A stretch of 64,000 bases of DNA from Ailanthus altissimus (taxonomy: Eukaryota; Streptophyta; Magnoliopsida; Sapindales; Simaroubaceae). The DNA lies in the NCBI GenBank assembly GCA_946807835.1, contig OX327696.1:322501-386500 (forward strand), given 5' to 3'. The position numbers were made by a program, and so were the translations under genes. Shown one piece after another: positions 52,601 through 63,908 of the stretch. The notes below the pieces were generated by a model. The model saw only the letters and a list, made by a program, of their open reading frames with translations, did not search any database and was not told where the DNA came from. Position 1 is the first letter of the stretch. The number at the start of each line of letters is the position of its first letter.

Positions 52601-54437
52601 TAACATCATTCTTGAAAAATAACACAAAATCAACCTAAATTCTTAATTTTCTTAAGACGATTATGGAAGTCAATCTTTGCCCGAATATACCACATCATCA
52701 TCAATATGATTCAGTTGCCTTACTTGTAAGACAAAAAAAGAGGCAACAATCATGAGTAAATTAACAAATTATTCAAATAAATAGATAAATAAACCATTCT
52801 ATATAGCATAACTATTCCTAGCAAATAAAAAAAAAATATTTCAGATAATCAAAATACTAACCATCTAAAACTCTCAATCTAATAATTAAGAGACCAAAAC
52901 TAATATTGTTCTAAACTAATAATGCAAGATTAACCTAAAATCCTAATTTCCTTAACACAATTATGAAATTCAATCTATTCTCAAATGCACCACATAGTTA
53001 GATATCGTTTTCGATTGTCGTACATACAAGACAAGAAAAGACAACAATCTTGAGTAAATTAATAAATTATTCAAATAAATAGATAATAAATCATTCTATA
53101 TTGTGTAAATATTCCTCACAAATAGTTAAGATCGTTATAGAAAAATAGCACAATATCAACCTAAATTCCTAATTTCCTTAAGACCATGATAGAATTCAAT
53201 TTATACCTAGACGCACCACATCATTAAAGATCTCATTCAATTTTCTTACTTACAAGACAAGAATGAATGATAATCTTGAGAAAATTAATAAATAGATAAA
53301 TAAATTATTTCATATAGCGTAACCGTTCCTAACAAATAAAAGAAAATATTTTAGATAATCAAAAAAATAATAATAATAAATTCTCAATTAAATAGTTAAG
53401 ACTAACATCGTTCTAGAAAATAAGTAAAAGACCAACCTAAATTCTTAATTTTCTTAAGACTATTATGAAATTTTGTTTATGCCCAAATGCACCACATCGT
53501 GAGAGATCTGATTTAATTACCTTACTTACAAGATAAGAAAAAACGACAATCTTAAATAAATTAATTATTCAAATGAATAGATAAATAAATCATTCTATAT
53601 AACATAACCATTCCAAGAAAATTATAGAGAATATTTCAGATATTCAAGAAAATAATCATATAAAATTTTAAGAGATCAAAACTAATACCGTTCAAAAAAA
53701 AAGATGAAGATCAAGTTAAATTCCTATTTTTATTAAGACGATTATGGAATTCAATCTATGCTTAAACGCATGGCATCCATAGATCTAATTTGATTGCCTT
53801 ATTTAAAAGACAAGAAAGAATGACAATCTTGAATAAATTCACAAATTATTCAAATAAAAAGATAAATAAATCATTTTATGTAGTGTAACCATTCCTAACA
53901 AATAACAAAAAATATTTCAGATATTCAAGAAAATAATCATTTAAAAATTCTCAATCAGATGGTTAAGAGAACAAAACCATCATCATTCCAGACAAATAGT
54001 AGAAGATCAACATAGAGTCTTAATTTCTTTAAGACAATTATAGAATTCAATCTATATCCCAACACACAAAATCATCATAGATCTAATTTGATTGCCTTAC
54101 TTGTAAAATAAGAATGGACGATAATCTTTAGAAACTTAACAAATTATCTAAATAAATCATTCTATGTAGCGTAATCATTCCTAATAAATAATGAAAAACA
54201 TTTTAGATAATTATGATATTAATCATCTAAACTCTCAATCAAATAGTTAAGAGATTAAAACTAACATCATTTAAAAAAAATATTAGAAGAAAACTTAAAA
54301 TTTTAATTTCTTATGATGATTATGGAATTCAATTTATGCCCAAACACACTAAATCATTAGAGATCTAATTCGATTGTCTTACTTACAAGACAAAAATAAA
54401 AAAATTTATAATATTGAGTAAATTAACAAATTATTCA
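49690..54437. repeat. Degenerate satellite array A, period about 290 bp, about 17 units
   Basis: A roughly 290-300-base unit recurs throughout. Landmarks are GGAATTCAATCTATGCCCAAA (about 50172, 50480, 51057, 51353, 51534, 51825, 52117 and on to 54330), ATTAACAAATTATTCAAATAAA, TATAGCGTAACCGTTCCTAGC and GACCAAAACTAACATCGTTCTA. Spacings read by eye run from 268 to 308, with shortened units near 51353-51534 and 52967-53200. Units differ by many substitutions and indels, so homogenisation is old. No ORF of note on either strand. Confidence 0.93.
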
Positions 54438-55240
54438 ACGAGGATAAAACTAACTCTATAGCGATTTTCGTTGTTGATTTCATCAAGTTTATGAACTACA
54501 AATTTGTAAAACATTTCAACAATTAATCGTCAAATTACCTCTCACTTCAACTTATTAACAATGTCTTAATTGATCTCATCGTAATCAAATTAAAAATCCA
54601 TACAAGATTTAATAATTGATGATCAAACTAACTCTATAGTGATTTCTTTGTTAATTTAATCAAGATCATGGATTACAAATCAATAAAGCATGTCAGTAAT
54701 TTATCATCAAACTAACTCTTACTTCAACTTAATAGTGATGTCTTAATTGATCTCATCTAAACTCTATAGTGATTTCTTTAATTTATTGATTTCATCAAGA
54801 TGATGAACGAAAAAATCGTAAAACATTTCAACAAATTGATCGTCAAACTAACTCTCACTTCTACTTAATAGTGATTTCTTAATTGATCTCATCAAAATCA
54901 AATTAAAAATCGGTGCAAGATTGAACAATTGTTGATCAAACTAACTCTATAGCGATTTCTTTATTAATTTCATCAAGATTATGAACTACAAATCTGTAAA
55001 ATATTTCAACAATTGATCATCGAACTGATTTTCATTTCAACTTAATTGTGATGTCTTAATTTGATCTTTGTTGATTTCATCAAGATCGTGAACTAATTAA
55101 AAATCTATAAAACATTCCAATAATTGATCGTCAAACTCACTCTCACTTCAACTTACTAGTGATTTCCTAATTGATTTCATCATAATCAATTTAAAAATCC
55201 ATATAAGATTCTTTTTCTTTTTAAAAAAAAATAAAAAAGG
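54438..55240. repeat. Satellite array B, about 179-bp dimeric unit
   Basis: It starts immediately after array A. Unit landmarks are TCAAACTAACTCTATAG.GATTTCTTTGTT (54450, 54629, 54766, 54944; spacings 179, 137 and 178), then GTAAAACATTTCAACAATTGATCGTCAAACTAACTCTCACTTC. Each unit holds two diverged halves that both begin GATC/GTCAAACTAACTCT and end TTGAT.TCATCA, so it is a dimer of about 90-bp monomers. Scattered pieces recur at about 55445-55500 and 55895-55950. Confidence 0.88.
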
Positions 55241-56480
55241 TGTGTCAAAATACAAAATGATTTTTATCACTTAATACTTCTAAGATTGAACTTGAATTGA
55301 CAACACGACATAAAGGTTTAATAACTGCAAAACCTAACCTCTAGGAGCAAAATCTATTTAAAATTAAACTTGGATCAGCAACATAATATAAAAGCCTAAT
55401 AACTGCTGGACCTCGCCCCTAGAAGCAAAATTCATACACCATTCAACAATAAATGATCAAACTAATTCTATAATAATTTCTAATTGATTTCATCAGAGAA
55501 GGGGAATTATCTTTTTGGCGACTTTTGACTTTCTAATCCAATCAATGTTTTCTAATCTTAATCTTTATTTTCTTATCTCTCTAAGGCAAGGTTACTATTT
55601 AAAATAAATAGAGTAAATGCTTAAAAGGGTGAGGGAGTTCGGGGGAGAGAGGAAAGCCCCTCACCTCGGAATAGGAAAAAATTAGAATACCTTTCTTCTT
55701 AATTATTTTATTCTTAATCTTAACCGTCTCTATTCCTATCATATGGAGTCACCATCATTTTTGATCGGAGTCATTTAAAATAATGATATTAATAATTTTA
55801 AAATTACTAATTTACAAACGCCAATGTCCATTGTCACATCCTAAAATGAATTTTCTAACTCAAAATTATAAACTATCAAATTCTTAACATTTTAACAATT
55901 AATCATCAAACTAACTCTCCTTTCAAATTAATAGTGATTTTTTAATTGATCTCATATTAAAAATAAGATGGAAGATGACAAAAATAAGTTTTCACAATAA
56001 ATAAATAAAAAGATCAAATTTAATTATATGTCTATAAGGATATATCAAATAACAAATCGAACTTTATTAGGGATAACTCCATCGTTGTTTCATATCGTTC
56101 TCCGCCACTAGCATCTATTCTAGTAAAGTTTTGGATACGAAGAGAAGCATTATTATTAATTTTAAAAACAAAACAAGAAAGTTTTAGATATAAAAAAATG
56201 TTTTTATTAAAATAAAAAAAAACAAAATTGTTGAGAAATAGAATATTCAATCTAAAGTAAAATACATAATTAATCAATATCATATTCTGGATTATTAAGA
56301 ACCACTAAAATGATTAAAACCTTTTTTTTTTCTTATTTCTATTTGGTTTCACTTTTAATTTAAAATTTATTTTTATTTTTATTTTTATTTTTAATTTTAA
56401 GAATGAATCAATTTGGTTTAGTTTAAAACTGAAAATAAGATTAAACTAAAAAAGAATTCACAAAAATCACGAGAGAGCTA
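55241..56480. other. Repeat-rich intergenic DNA before WHY2
   Basis: A 70-base motif occurs twice (about 55290-55350 and 55364-55430; TAATAACTGC..., CC.CTAG.AGCAAAAT). A GC-richer block at 55500-55760 (GGGTGAGGGAGTTCGGGGGAGAGAG; TATGGAGTCACCATCA) looks retroelement-derived but could not be classified. The rest is AT-rich. Confidence 0.4.
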
Positions 56481-56803
56481 AAATCGTACGGCCTGTTTAA
56501 ATAACTTTAGCCAAAATTTCTCTTTTTACCCCCAAAAAAAGAAAAAATAAAAAAATTATAGGGAACGAACCAACGATAGGGACGGACGCAGGAGATTACT
56601 CCTCGTTCCCTCCATTTGGCACAGCACCATAGGGTTAAAGCTACCGTAAGAAACATCAAAGCCCCAATAATTCCACACCTTATAATCTCGTGTCACCTTT
56701 TGCACACGGCTTCGTACATTTTTCGTACACCCACTTACTCATTTCAGTCTCTTCTTTAAAATCGAGGACTGTTCATAAACCTTGCTAGCTTTCGCTCTCT
56801 CTC

Positions 56804-56812
56804 AAACCCTAA
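56804..56812 (+). promoter_or_regulatory. Telo-box AAACCCTAA in the WHY2 5' leader
   Basis: An exact AAACCCTAA, 13 bases before the WHY2 start codon and after a CT-rich leader. Telo-boxes in this position are known from plant growth- and replication-linked genes. Confidence 0.6.
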
Positions 56813-56824
56813 CTTTCTTGCAAG

Positions 56825-59232
56825 ATGATGAAGCTATCGCGCTCACTGCTTTCCTCCAGGTACATTCTTTAGAGCTAAAACTTAATCTCGTGCGAAAAAT
56901 CTTGTTTGGTTTCCGGGAAAGTTTTTTCATTTTCTTGTTTGGTTGCCAAGAAACAGCTGGAAAGTAGAACTAGTCGAGCTTTTAATTTTTGGTGAAATTA
57001 ACAGTGAATACATACGCGCGCTTGAACGTGAGTTGAAATTTTATGTAAAGGTTCGCCAGTTTGGTTGCTTAGAAAATTGAGCACTAGATTACGGGTGCAT
57101 TTCGAGCACTTCTTTGCCAAAAAAGCTTTTTTTTTTTTAAAAAAAAAAGTAATTTCATTTTCTTACTAAAAAAAAAAATATTTTGGAATTGCTTAAAAGA
57201 AAAATACACTTTTTCTCTAAAAGTAATTCACTTTCAACTGCTTTTTGTTTGGAAAAGCCATATATGGAGAATCGTCTATTAAGTGCTTCGTTGTCGAAAA
57301 AGTATATTTACAAAATATGTAGAAAAAATGACATAATTGAATATAAGAGATTGGTTTAATTTAACGGAAATGTGTTAATTGATTCGAGGGTGATCACGAA
57401 TAGCCTAGAAATAAGTTTCGGATGATTTGCTTTGTGTTTTTCAGCTTTTGAACTAATGATTAAGTCAGCTTAATTCTTGATTGTTCAATGATTGTATTGT
57501 TCTCTTAACTACCAAACACTTTTAATATGAAAATAAAGTTTTTTAATATTATTTGTTTTTGGCTTTATTTATTTTTGGTTAAGGATTTGCTTATCTACCA
57601 AAAGGACATTCATTTGATTGGCAGAGAATGAAAACTTTAACTTTGCCTTTATTTGTATAGAACATTTATGTGTAACTTGAACCATGTTGATTGTGATATA
57701 ATGGCAGATAGTATTTTCAACCTTAATCTTGCAAAGATGATGTCCATCTGATTAAAGTGAATGTAGGGCTCCTTTTTTCATTTTCTAAATGGACTTTTTG
57801 ATAATCTAAATGACTATATTCCCATGTTTTTAAAGTGCTCCTTCAGCAGGGCGAAAGGAGTATAAAATTGCTTTTGCTGCTTTTATCACCACCTCTTCCT
57901 CCTTTTCCTTCTGTTCTACGATGTGAGATACACATTCTTAATGCAAGCTAATACAATGATTGATCAAAAACCTGGAGCTCATGAAAAACCAAAAGATTTT
58001 CTTATTCTTTCTTGCTTTGAAATTTTCATAGTAGCCTTTAATGGTCAAAATCCACGATTTAGTGAGTTTTTTGTATGTTTCATTGCCCACATCAATTTAC
58101 TTCTCATCATATTGTTGAGAAGAAATTTAACCCATTTCCCCCTTGCCTATTATTTATTATTTTTTAAATTTTTCGTTACAAGAGATTTTTATTTAAATGT
58201 TACGACATGAGTGCGTTTGATTTTATAATAACTTTGTTAACTTTTATATGTAGAAAGGGAAGCAACATTTATGTTATTTAGCATTTTGTTATTTATTTTA
58301 AATTTCTTTGCTGAAACAGGAACCAATTCTCTGAGAAACTATTAGCTGGAAAAGCTAATGATATAAGAGATGCTTTGCAGTCGCATAGCTTAATATCTCA
58401 GGCTGGCATGTCAACTACTATTCAGGATGTTAGTGCTAAGGGTATGGAATGCCTTTTAACTAGCACATTTAGAAAATTTTTAAACTTTTCATAATGTCAC
58501 AGATATTTGCTTTTGGTGGTCATCTTCTTTTTATTCCTGTGTCTTAAATCTGTAGGGAATTATGGAGGTCGTATATTTGCTCCTTATTCTGTATACAAGG
58601 GCAAAGCTGCATTTTCTGTTGATCCTGTTCTCCCAACTTTCACTAAGATTGATGTATGATTGAATCTTATTTGACTGAAAATTCTTCTATGTACATTTGT
58701 TATATGGGATTGAATAATGCTTTTCATTTATCCTTCATTTTGTCTAGGCTGGTTTAAGATTGAAGCGCAAAGGTGTCATCTTGTTAACCTTTTGGCCTGC
58801 TGTTGGTGAGCGCAAGTATGATTGGGAGAAGAGGCAGGTAAATTCTTTTAAATTGCATTTAGATTTCCTAAGAGCACTTTCATGTTGATTCAGCAATCCA
58901 TACTTCAGCAATGCAAACTTTCTCATGTAAGATATATATATATATATATATATATATATTTCATACTTTCTAATGTTTGCAATAACATAAGGGGGAGGAA
59001 TAGCATAGAATTTTCCTTGTGGACGCATGTGTCTCTCTCTCTCTCTCATACACAAACACGCGGTTACAGTTGCAGACTGATTGACTATTTTTGTTGACAT
59101 TTTTGTAGAGTTTTGCTTTGTCACCGACAGAAGTTGGGTCTTTGATAACCATGGGTCCAAAAGATTCTTCTGAATTCTTCCATGATCCTGCAATGTTATC
59201 AAGGTTAGTATTATGATATATATATATGTATG

Positions 59233-59283
<51 letters not shown>

Positions 59284-62200
59284 TTTGTTTTGGGGAATGG
59301 GGGCAAGGCAATGAGTTAATTTATTCAAGAAAAGAAAAACAAGAGTTTGATTAAGTGCTGAGATGGAATGATCTTATAATTCATTGCAAAAACTCATTTA
59401 GTGCTTTTGCAGTTTCTGAATGTGATTTGTTTTCTGACAATCAATTTCTGCTACAGCAATGCTGGCCAGGTGAGGAAGAGCTTATCAATTAAGGCACATG
59501 GAGATGGCTATTTTGTTTCTTTGAGTAAGTACTTCTACCACAGTAGTTTTTAATCTAAACTTACCACTGTTTGTTTTGTATATAGCTTTGGTTTTAACTA
59601 ATATATATCATTTACAAATTACTTATTAATTTTTATTAGTTGGATTTAATTGAGTGGAGTTGTTGGTTTATTGTTTACTTTGCCTTGTTTCCTCATGGCA
59701 TTATGTCATGAAAGAAATAAAACTTCTTTTCTTTTGGTGTATAAAATCTTAACAGAGGTGTTATTTTTAACCATAAATAGTTGATAAAAGACGGAGTAAT
59801 ACAACCAAATTTATTGATCTTGCCTTTTGGGAATTCCATAGGATAGGAGTGGGCATTCCCGAACCCGACCTGTCCTGTGTCCCATATGGGACAGAGAAAT
59901 CTGTCCTGAATGAGTCTTCGTTCGGGACGGGCCATGTCTCGACCCGAACCAAGACGGGTTGGGCAAAACCGGGGTAACAAAAAGTCGATATCCAACAAAA
60001 AAGCTCATGCAACAAACATCAAGCTACCTTCAATGAAATCAAATTTGCACCAATAAAGTGGTAACAATTTAGTGCTTGATTTGACTGTAATAGACCTAAT
60101 AAATCATAATTAGCAGTAAAATAGAAGGCGTAATTCAAATTCAACAAATATATCTTCGCGGAATCAACTATTTGTAGAATTGTAGAATCACAAATATACC
60201 AAAAAAATAGCAGCAGTTGTGGTGGCCTTCGCAGAATCGCAGTAGTTGTTGTGGTGGCAGACCAGTGGCGGCAGCGGTGGCAGTGGAGTTCAGACTGGCG
60301 GCTGGAGATGGTGGCGTGAGTCACGTTAGCGTGAGTTGAGAGAGAGAGAAATCTACATAGCTTGGCGCGCAAGAGAGAAAGATGCGTGAGCGTGAGGATG
60401 AGAGTTGCTTGTAGGGGCAGAGAGAAAACACAAGCAGAATGACAGAGATGAGAATGAGAGAAGAACAGCTTCTTTCATTTTTTCGTTCTTTTTATGTTTC
60501 CTTTAAACTTAATAAAACGGCGTCGTTTTAATAATTTTTTTTAAAAAAAAGGGTCCGTTCTGGTCCGGGAAATTTCCCGAACCGAACTGGGTCCTGTCTT
60601 GGTTGACCGGGACGTTCGGGTCTCCAAATTGGGGACTCGGTTTGGTCCCAACTTGGGGATCCGTCCCGTTCCAACCTGGTTTTTTCTGGCCAAACAGGTC
60701 GGGTTCGAGCCAAATGCCCACTCCTACCATAGGATTTGTTTCCAAGGCCAAATATTATGTTTCATTTTTTTGGGTTAATGACACTCTTGGAGTGCATGAC
60801 TCATAATTTAGCATGGTATCTTACTACATAAGATACATTGAATTTTAGAAGTAATTGTTGTTTGGTTGCTAAGAATCCTTTCAAAGTTCACTCTGTCGTT
60901 TTGTTAATGTTTTATTTGTCTGAACCCAAAAAACAGATAACTGATGAAAAAAATAAGGGAAAAAATGTCAGGTGGAATAGAAAGAGATTACCTCGTCCTG
61001 AAAGTTAAGATAATTTGTTGGCTGCTTGGTTGCTTAAATCTATTTGATTTATTCCTGTTTTCTCCATTATAACAAGTTTACTTTCTCTACATGTAGAACT
61101 GTTGTTCTTTTCAGGTGGATAATGTGTGCATAAGTTTACAAATTGAGGCTTTAAGTGTTTTGTTGCTATAGACAAAATGATAAATATATTCATACTTTTA
61201 CACGGTGTTCAAATTAGTGCTCTGACATAGTGTTGGCCTGAGCTTAGTAGTTTCCTTATTCCTTGTGTTCCTTCTCTTCTCTTTTTCTTCCTATACTTTT
61301 ATGTGCACTGTGTAAGAGTTCTCATCAATGGTTATGTGTATGCAATTTCTTTGCAGATGTGACCAACAATATTTTGAAAACTACTGAACGCTTTGTTGTC
61401 CCTGTCACATATGCCGAATTTGCTGTGATGAAGACTGCTTGTAGTGTATGATATTTCAACTCCTGCAATTTGTATGCAATTTATGTTGTTTGGTATTTAA
61501 TTTTTGACAAGATGTAGTCCATTAGGCTTACATGGAGTACACAAGAAGAAATTGTGTATCCTTCTTAAAGTTAGACTAGTAATTGGTTTCCTTGTATATG
61601 TTTCAATCCGAATTTGATTCTCGAGTACATCTAAAAATAGTTTAGCACTCCTATGCATCTGAGTAATTGAGGGAAACGAAACACAAACAAAAGTTGGTGA
61701 CTTAGTGTTAATGGATGTCCATTCTAGAAAATGTTTCATAGTAGCTTATCATCATCATCCCCACCTTCCCCACTTAAGAAAAATTGCAGGTCCGACACCC
61801 GAACCCATTCCCATTATGTAAGCTAAAATCTCTTTGTATTTTATTGTGAGTAATCACTTCTTTGTCTCAAAAGACAGCGGTTTCTTTAGCCATTGATTTA
61901 TTGTCAGAGGTAGAGCCTGGGAAGGCGAATGTAGCTCTGTGACTGTCTGTCGTGTTGGCTCTGTTTCATCTTTTGTCATATTGAATGTGTTTCATTTGTT
62001 CCTGCAAATTAGTTTATCAGATTAAACTTATGATATAAAGCATTCTGTTGCAACTATACACAGGAAACACCTGAAAATAGCCCCCCAAGACAGTCGCCTT
62101 ATTTTTTGGAAAGCCTTTTCAGTATAATGCCGTCTTTGATGGTTATGGAGTCTCTTGATTGGAGTATTGAGGAGTCTTATAGTTGCAGAAGAGATCTCAT

Positions 62201-62528
62201 CTAAAACTAATCTAATTGACATGATTAATCTTCAACTAATGATTATTCCAGCAATCATGCTCATTATATGCATGTCACATCCACTGATTTGTTTTTCTTG
62301 CGATTAGAGTCCCCTTGCATACATTTACTTGTTTACATAATTTGTGTTCTTCAATACTTGTTCTGCTCTGCATTATTTTTGCTTCACTAACCCTGATCTT
62401 CTGTACAGTTTGCATTGCCCCATCTCATGGGTTGGGACAGGTTGACTAATCAACCTCCCGCAAACAGTTCAGGGACTCCGTCAAAGGTGGTGGATCCACG
62501 TTTCCTCAATTTAGAGTGGGATAAATGA
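56825..62528 (+). CDS. WHY2: WHIRLY2, mitochondrial single-stranded DNA-binding protein
   Basis: Whirly proteins form tetramers that bind ssDNA and limit error-prone microhomology repair; WHY2 acts on mitochondrial DNA. Exons: 56825-56859, 58320-58441, 58556-58653, 58748-58837, 59109-59203, 59457-59524, 61357-61445, 62409-62528. Borders are GT/AG and the model closes at 238 codons plus TGA, the length I recall for Arabidopsis WHY2. Residues 1-45 ([20 protein letters not shown]) look like a mitochondrial presequence. The Whirly domain follows: RIFAPYSVY then KGKAA (67-71), the conserved oligomer/DNA-binding motif; [47 protein letters not shown]. The tail FLNLEWDK is acidic and aromatic. Two ATGs stand in tandem at the start. 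Intron 6 hosts a hAT-like element; introns 4 and 5 have TA microsatellites. Confidence 0.96.
58932..58959. repeat. (TA)n microsatellite, WHY2 intron 4
   Basis: A pure TA run. A CT run follows at about 59031-59047 in the same intron. Confidence 0.9.
59217..59280. repeat. Long (TA)n microsatellite, WHY2 intron 5
   Basis: About 64 bases of TA with a short TATG/TGTA interruption near its left end. It starts 14 bases after the exon 5 donor, so length changes could affect splicing. Confidence 0.93.
59844..60726. mobile_element. hAT-like non-autonomous element, copy 2 (883 bp), in WHY2 intron 6
   Basis: Terminal inverted repeats TAGGAGTGGGCATT and AATGCCCACTCCTA are perfect over 14 bases. The flanking 8-bp duplication CCATAGGA is exact (59836-59843 and 60727-60734). 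Both ends carry CCCGAACCCGACC-type subterminal motifs, as in copy 1 at 3683. The middle is unique and includes an imperfect palindrome AAAACGGCGTCGTTTT (about 60514-60529) and GA-rich stretches. ORFs inside it (up to 117 codons) show no transposase signal. The exact duplication suggests a much younger insertion than copy 1. Confidence 0.93.
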
Positions 62529-63420
62529 GCTCGGATGCTGCACCACCTCATCCGCAGCCTATTTGAAGAGAAAATGCATGGACCTTAGTAACATTCTGCT
62601 CTTGTGAAATTATGCTCGCATTTCTTTTTCCCTCTTGCATTCTGTAAAACCTGAGCTTCCTTTGCTGATATCTGTAGTGAATCAAAATCTGTATGTATTT
62701 CTCTGCTTCACAGCTTGTCATGTGATAAGCATTAGCTTAGAATTGGTCTCCAGCTAAACTAAACCAGCTCAAGAAGCCCGTTCTGGCCTCATTTTGATTC
62801 TCTTGGCTTCAGCTGCTTGTTCTTAAATTTATTTTCTAAATGATATGACATTGATTTATAGAGAGGTTTTTCGCCTCGGTCGGAGAGAGTTTTTGTTTTG
62901 TAAACAAACCAAGGAAACATGATCCTTAATCCTTAATCATGTATACCATCTCATCCATATATATGAATGGGAAATAAAACTCCAGATATGTAGATAAGAG
63001 AAGAAAATTTCATAATTTTTATTTTATATATATATGAAATGGAGAGAGATTTCCACCAACGTGGAAGTAAAGATATACTGCTATTAATTTTACCAACTTC
63101 ACCGTTGAGTTGTTATAACATATATACTACCTGTTTGATTTTTGAAATTCAAATTTGAGTTTGAGAATTTTCACATGGAGATAGGATTTTCATGAATATC
63201 CAATCCCGTATTTATTTTTTAATTTTTAGATGATTATTTAAAATATTTTTAAAATTAATATTTCTTCACTAAAAACAAAGATTTTACGTGAAAATTAAAT
63301 AAATATATATTTTCATCACTTTATAAAAAATTCTTTAACCAAACTTTACGAACAAACAAACAGAACTTAGATATAAGCCCATAAAGTAGTAAAGCGCCAC
63401 CTCATGTACACTTCCACTTA
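62529..63420. other. WHY2 3' UTR and intergenic DNA
   Basis: No gene signal. The first few hundred bases should be the WHY2 3' UTR; the remainder is AT-rich. Confidence 0.5.
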
Positions 63421-63434
63421 CATGAGACAAAAGA

Positions 63435-63585
63435 ACGACGTCGTACTAGTTGTGTCGAATTGAAGCACTACGTCGTTTCTTTACCATTGCACTTCTGCTA
63501 GACTGCTAGTGCAACTTCCCGTAACTCCGTGCGAGAACGGCGACGTCCTTCTTTCGTTAAACCCCTCTCTCCACTAAAACCCTAA
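63435..63585 (+). promoter_or_regulatory. Likely promoter of the right-edge gene
   Basis: A perfect 10-base palindrome ACGACGTCGT (63435-63444), a second TACGTCGTTT (about 63469-63478), and a telo-box AAACCCTAA (63577-63585) lie 90-240 bases before the ATG at 63676. GACGTC/ACGT cores are bZIP-type sites. Confidence 0.45.
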
Positions 63586-63675
63586 TTTCTGTATTCCATT
63601 TCCATCTCCTATTCAGCAGGAAAAAAATCTATCGCCTTTACAGGATCAAAGCTATAATTCGGGGAAGAAAAGAAA

Positions 63676-63908
63676 ATGGACACGTGGCAAATCATCCACA
63701 TTCCAGATAAATCGCCAATTCCGCCCAATCAACAGCCCACCGGTCAGATTATCACTACCCCAAATTTTCTTCCACTTCAATTTCTTTCTTTTTTCTCCCT
63801 ATAAACACACTCAGATTAGAATTTCTTTTTAAAATAATTTGTTTTATATCATACAGTGAATGTGTTTGCTTCAGTTATTGAGCCAAAGCTTGCCAACACT
63901 ATTATCAG
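63676..63908 (+). CDS. First two exons of an unrecognised gene, cut by the window edge
   Basis: Exon 1 is 63676-63742 (MDTWQIIHIPDKSPIPPNQQ); exon 2 is 63857-63908 (VNVFASVIEPKLANTIIR), joined in phase 1 with GT/AG borders. The next intron begins GTTAGCC at 63909. Support comes from the leader with telo-box, coding-like composition and clean splice sites. I do not recognise the N-terminus and assign no function. No transit peptide is apparent. Confidence 0.65.

Noticed and set aside
49690..55240. CRISPR-like regular array
   Set aside because: Units are 180-300 bp, degenerate, with no short conserved repeat/unique spacer pattern, in a plant nuclear genome.
57110..57270. MITE in WHY2 intron 1
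   Set aside because: GCACTTCTTTGCC and poly-A/T runs recall MITE ends, but no matching inverted end or duplication was found.
58744..59328. 194-codon minus-strand ORF
   Set aside because: It runs antisense through WHY2 exons 4-5 and owes its openness to two TA repeats (YIYIYI runs). No family signal.
59693..60751. Several 60-117-codon ORFs over the hAT-like element
   Set aside because: They arise from GC-rich CCCGA-type subterminal repeats and a GA-rich middle. No transposase or host-gene motif is visible.
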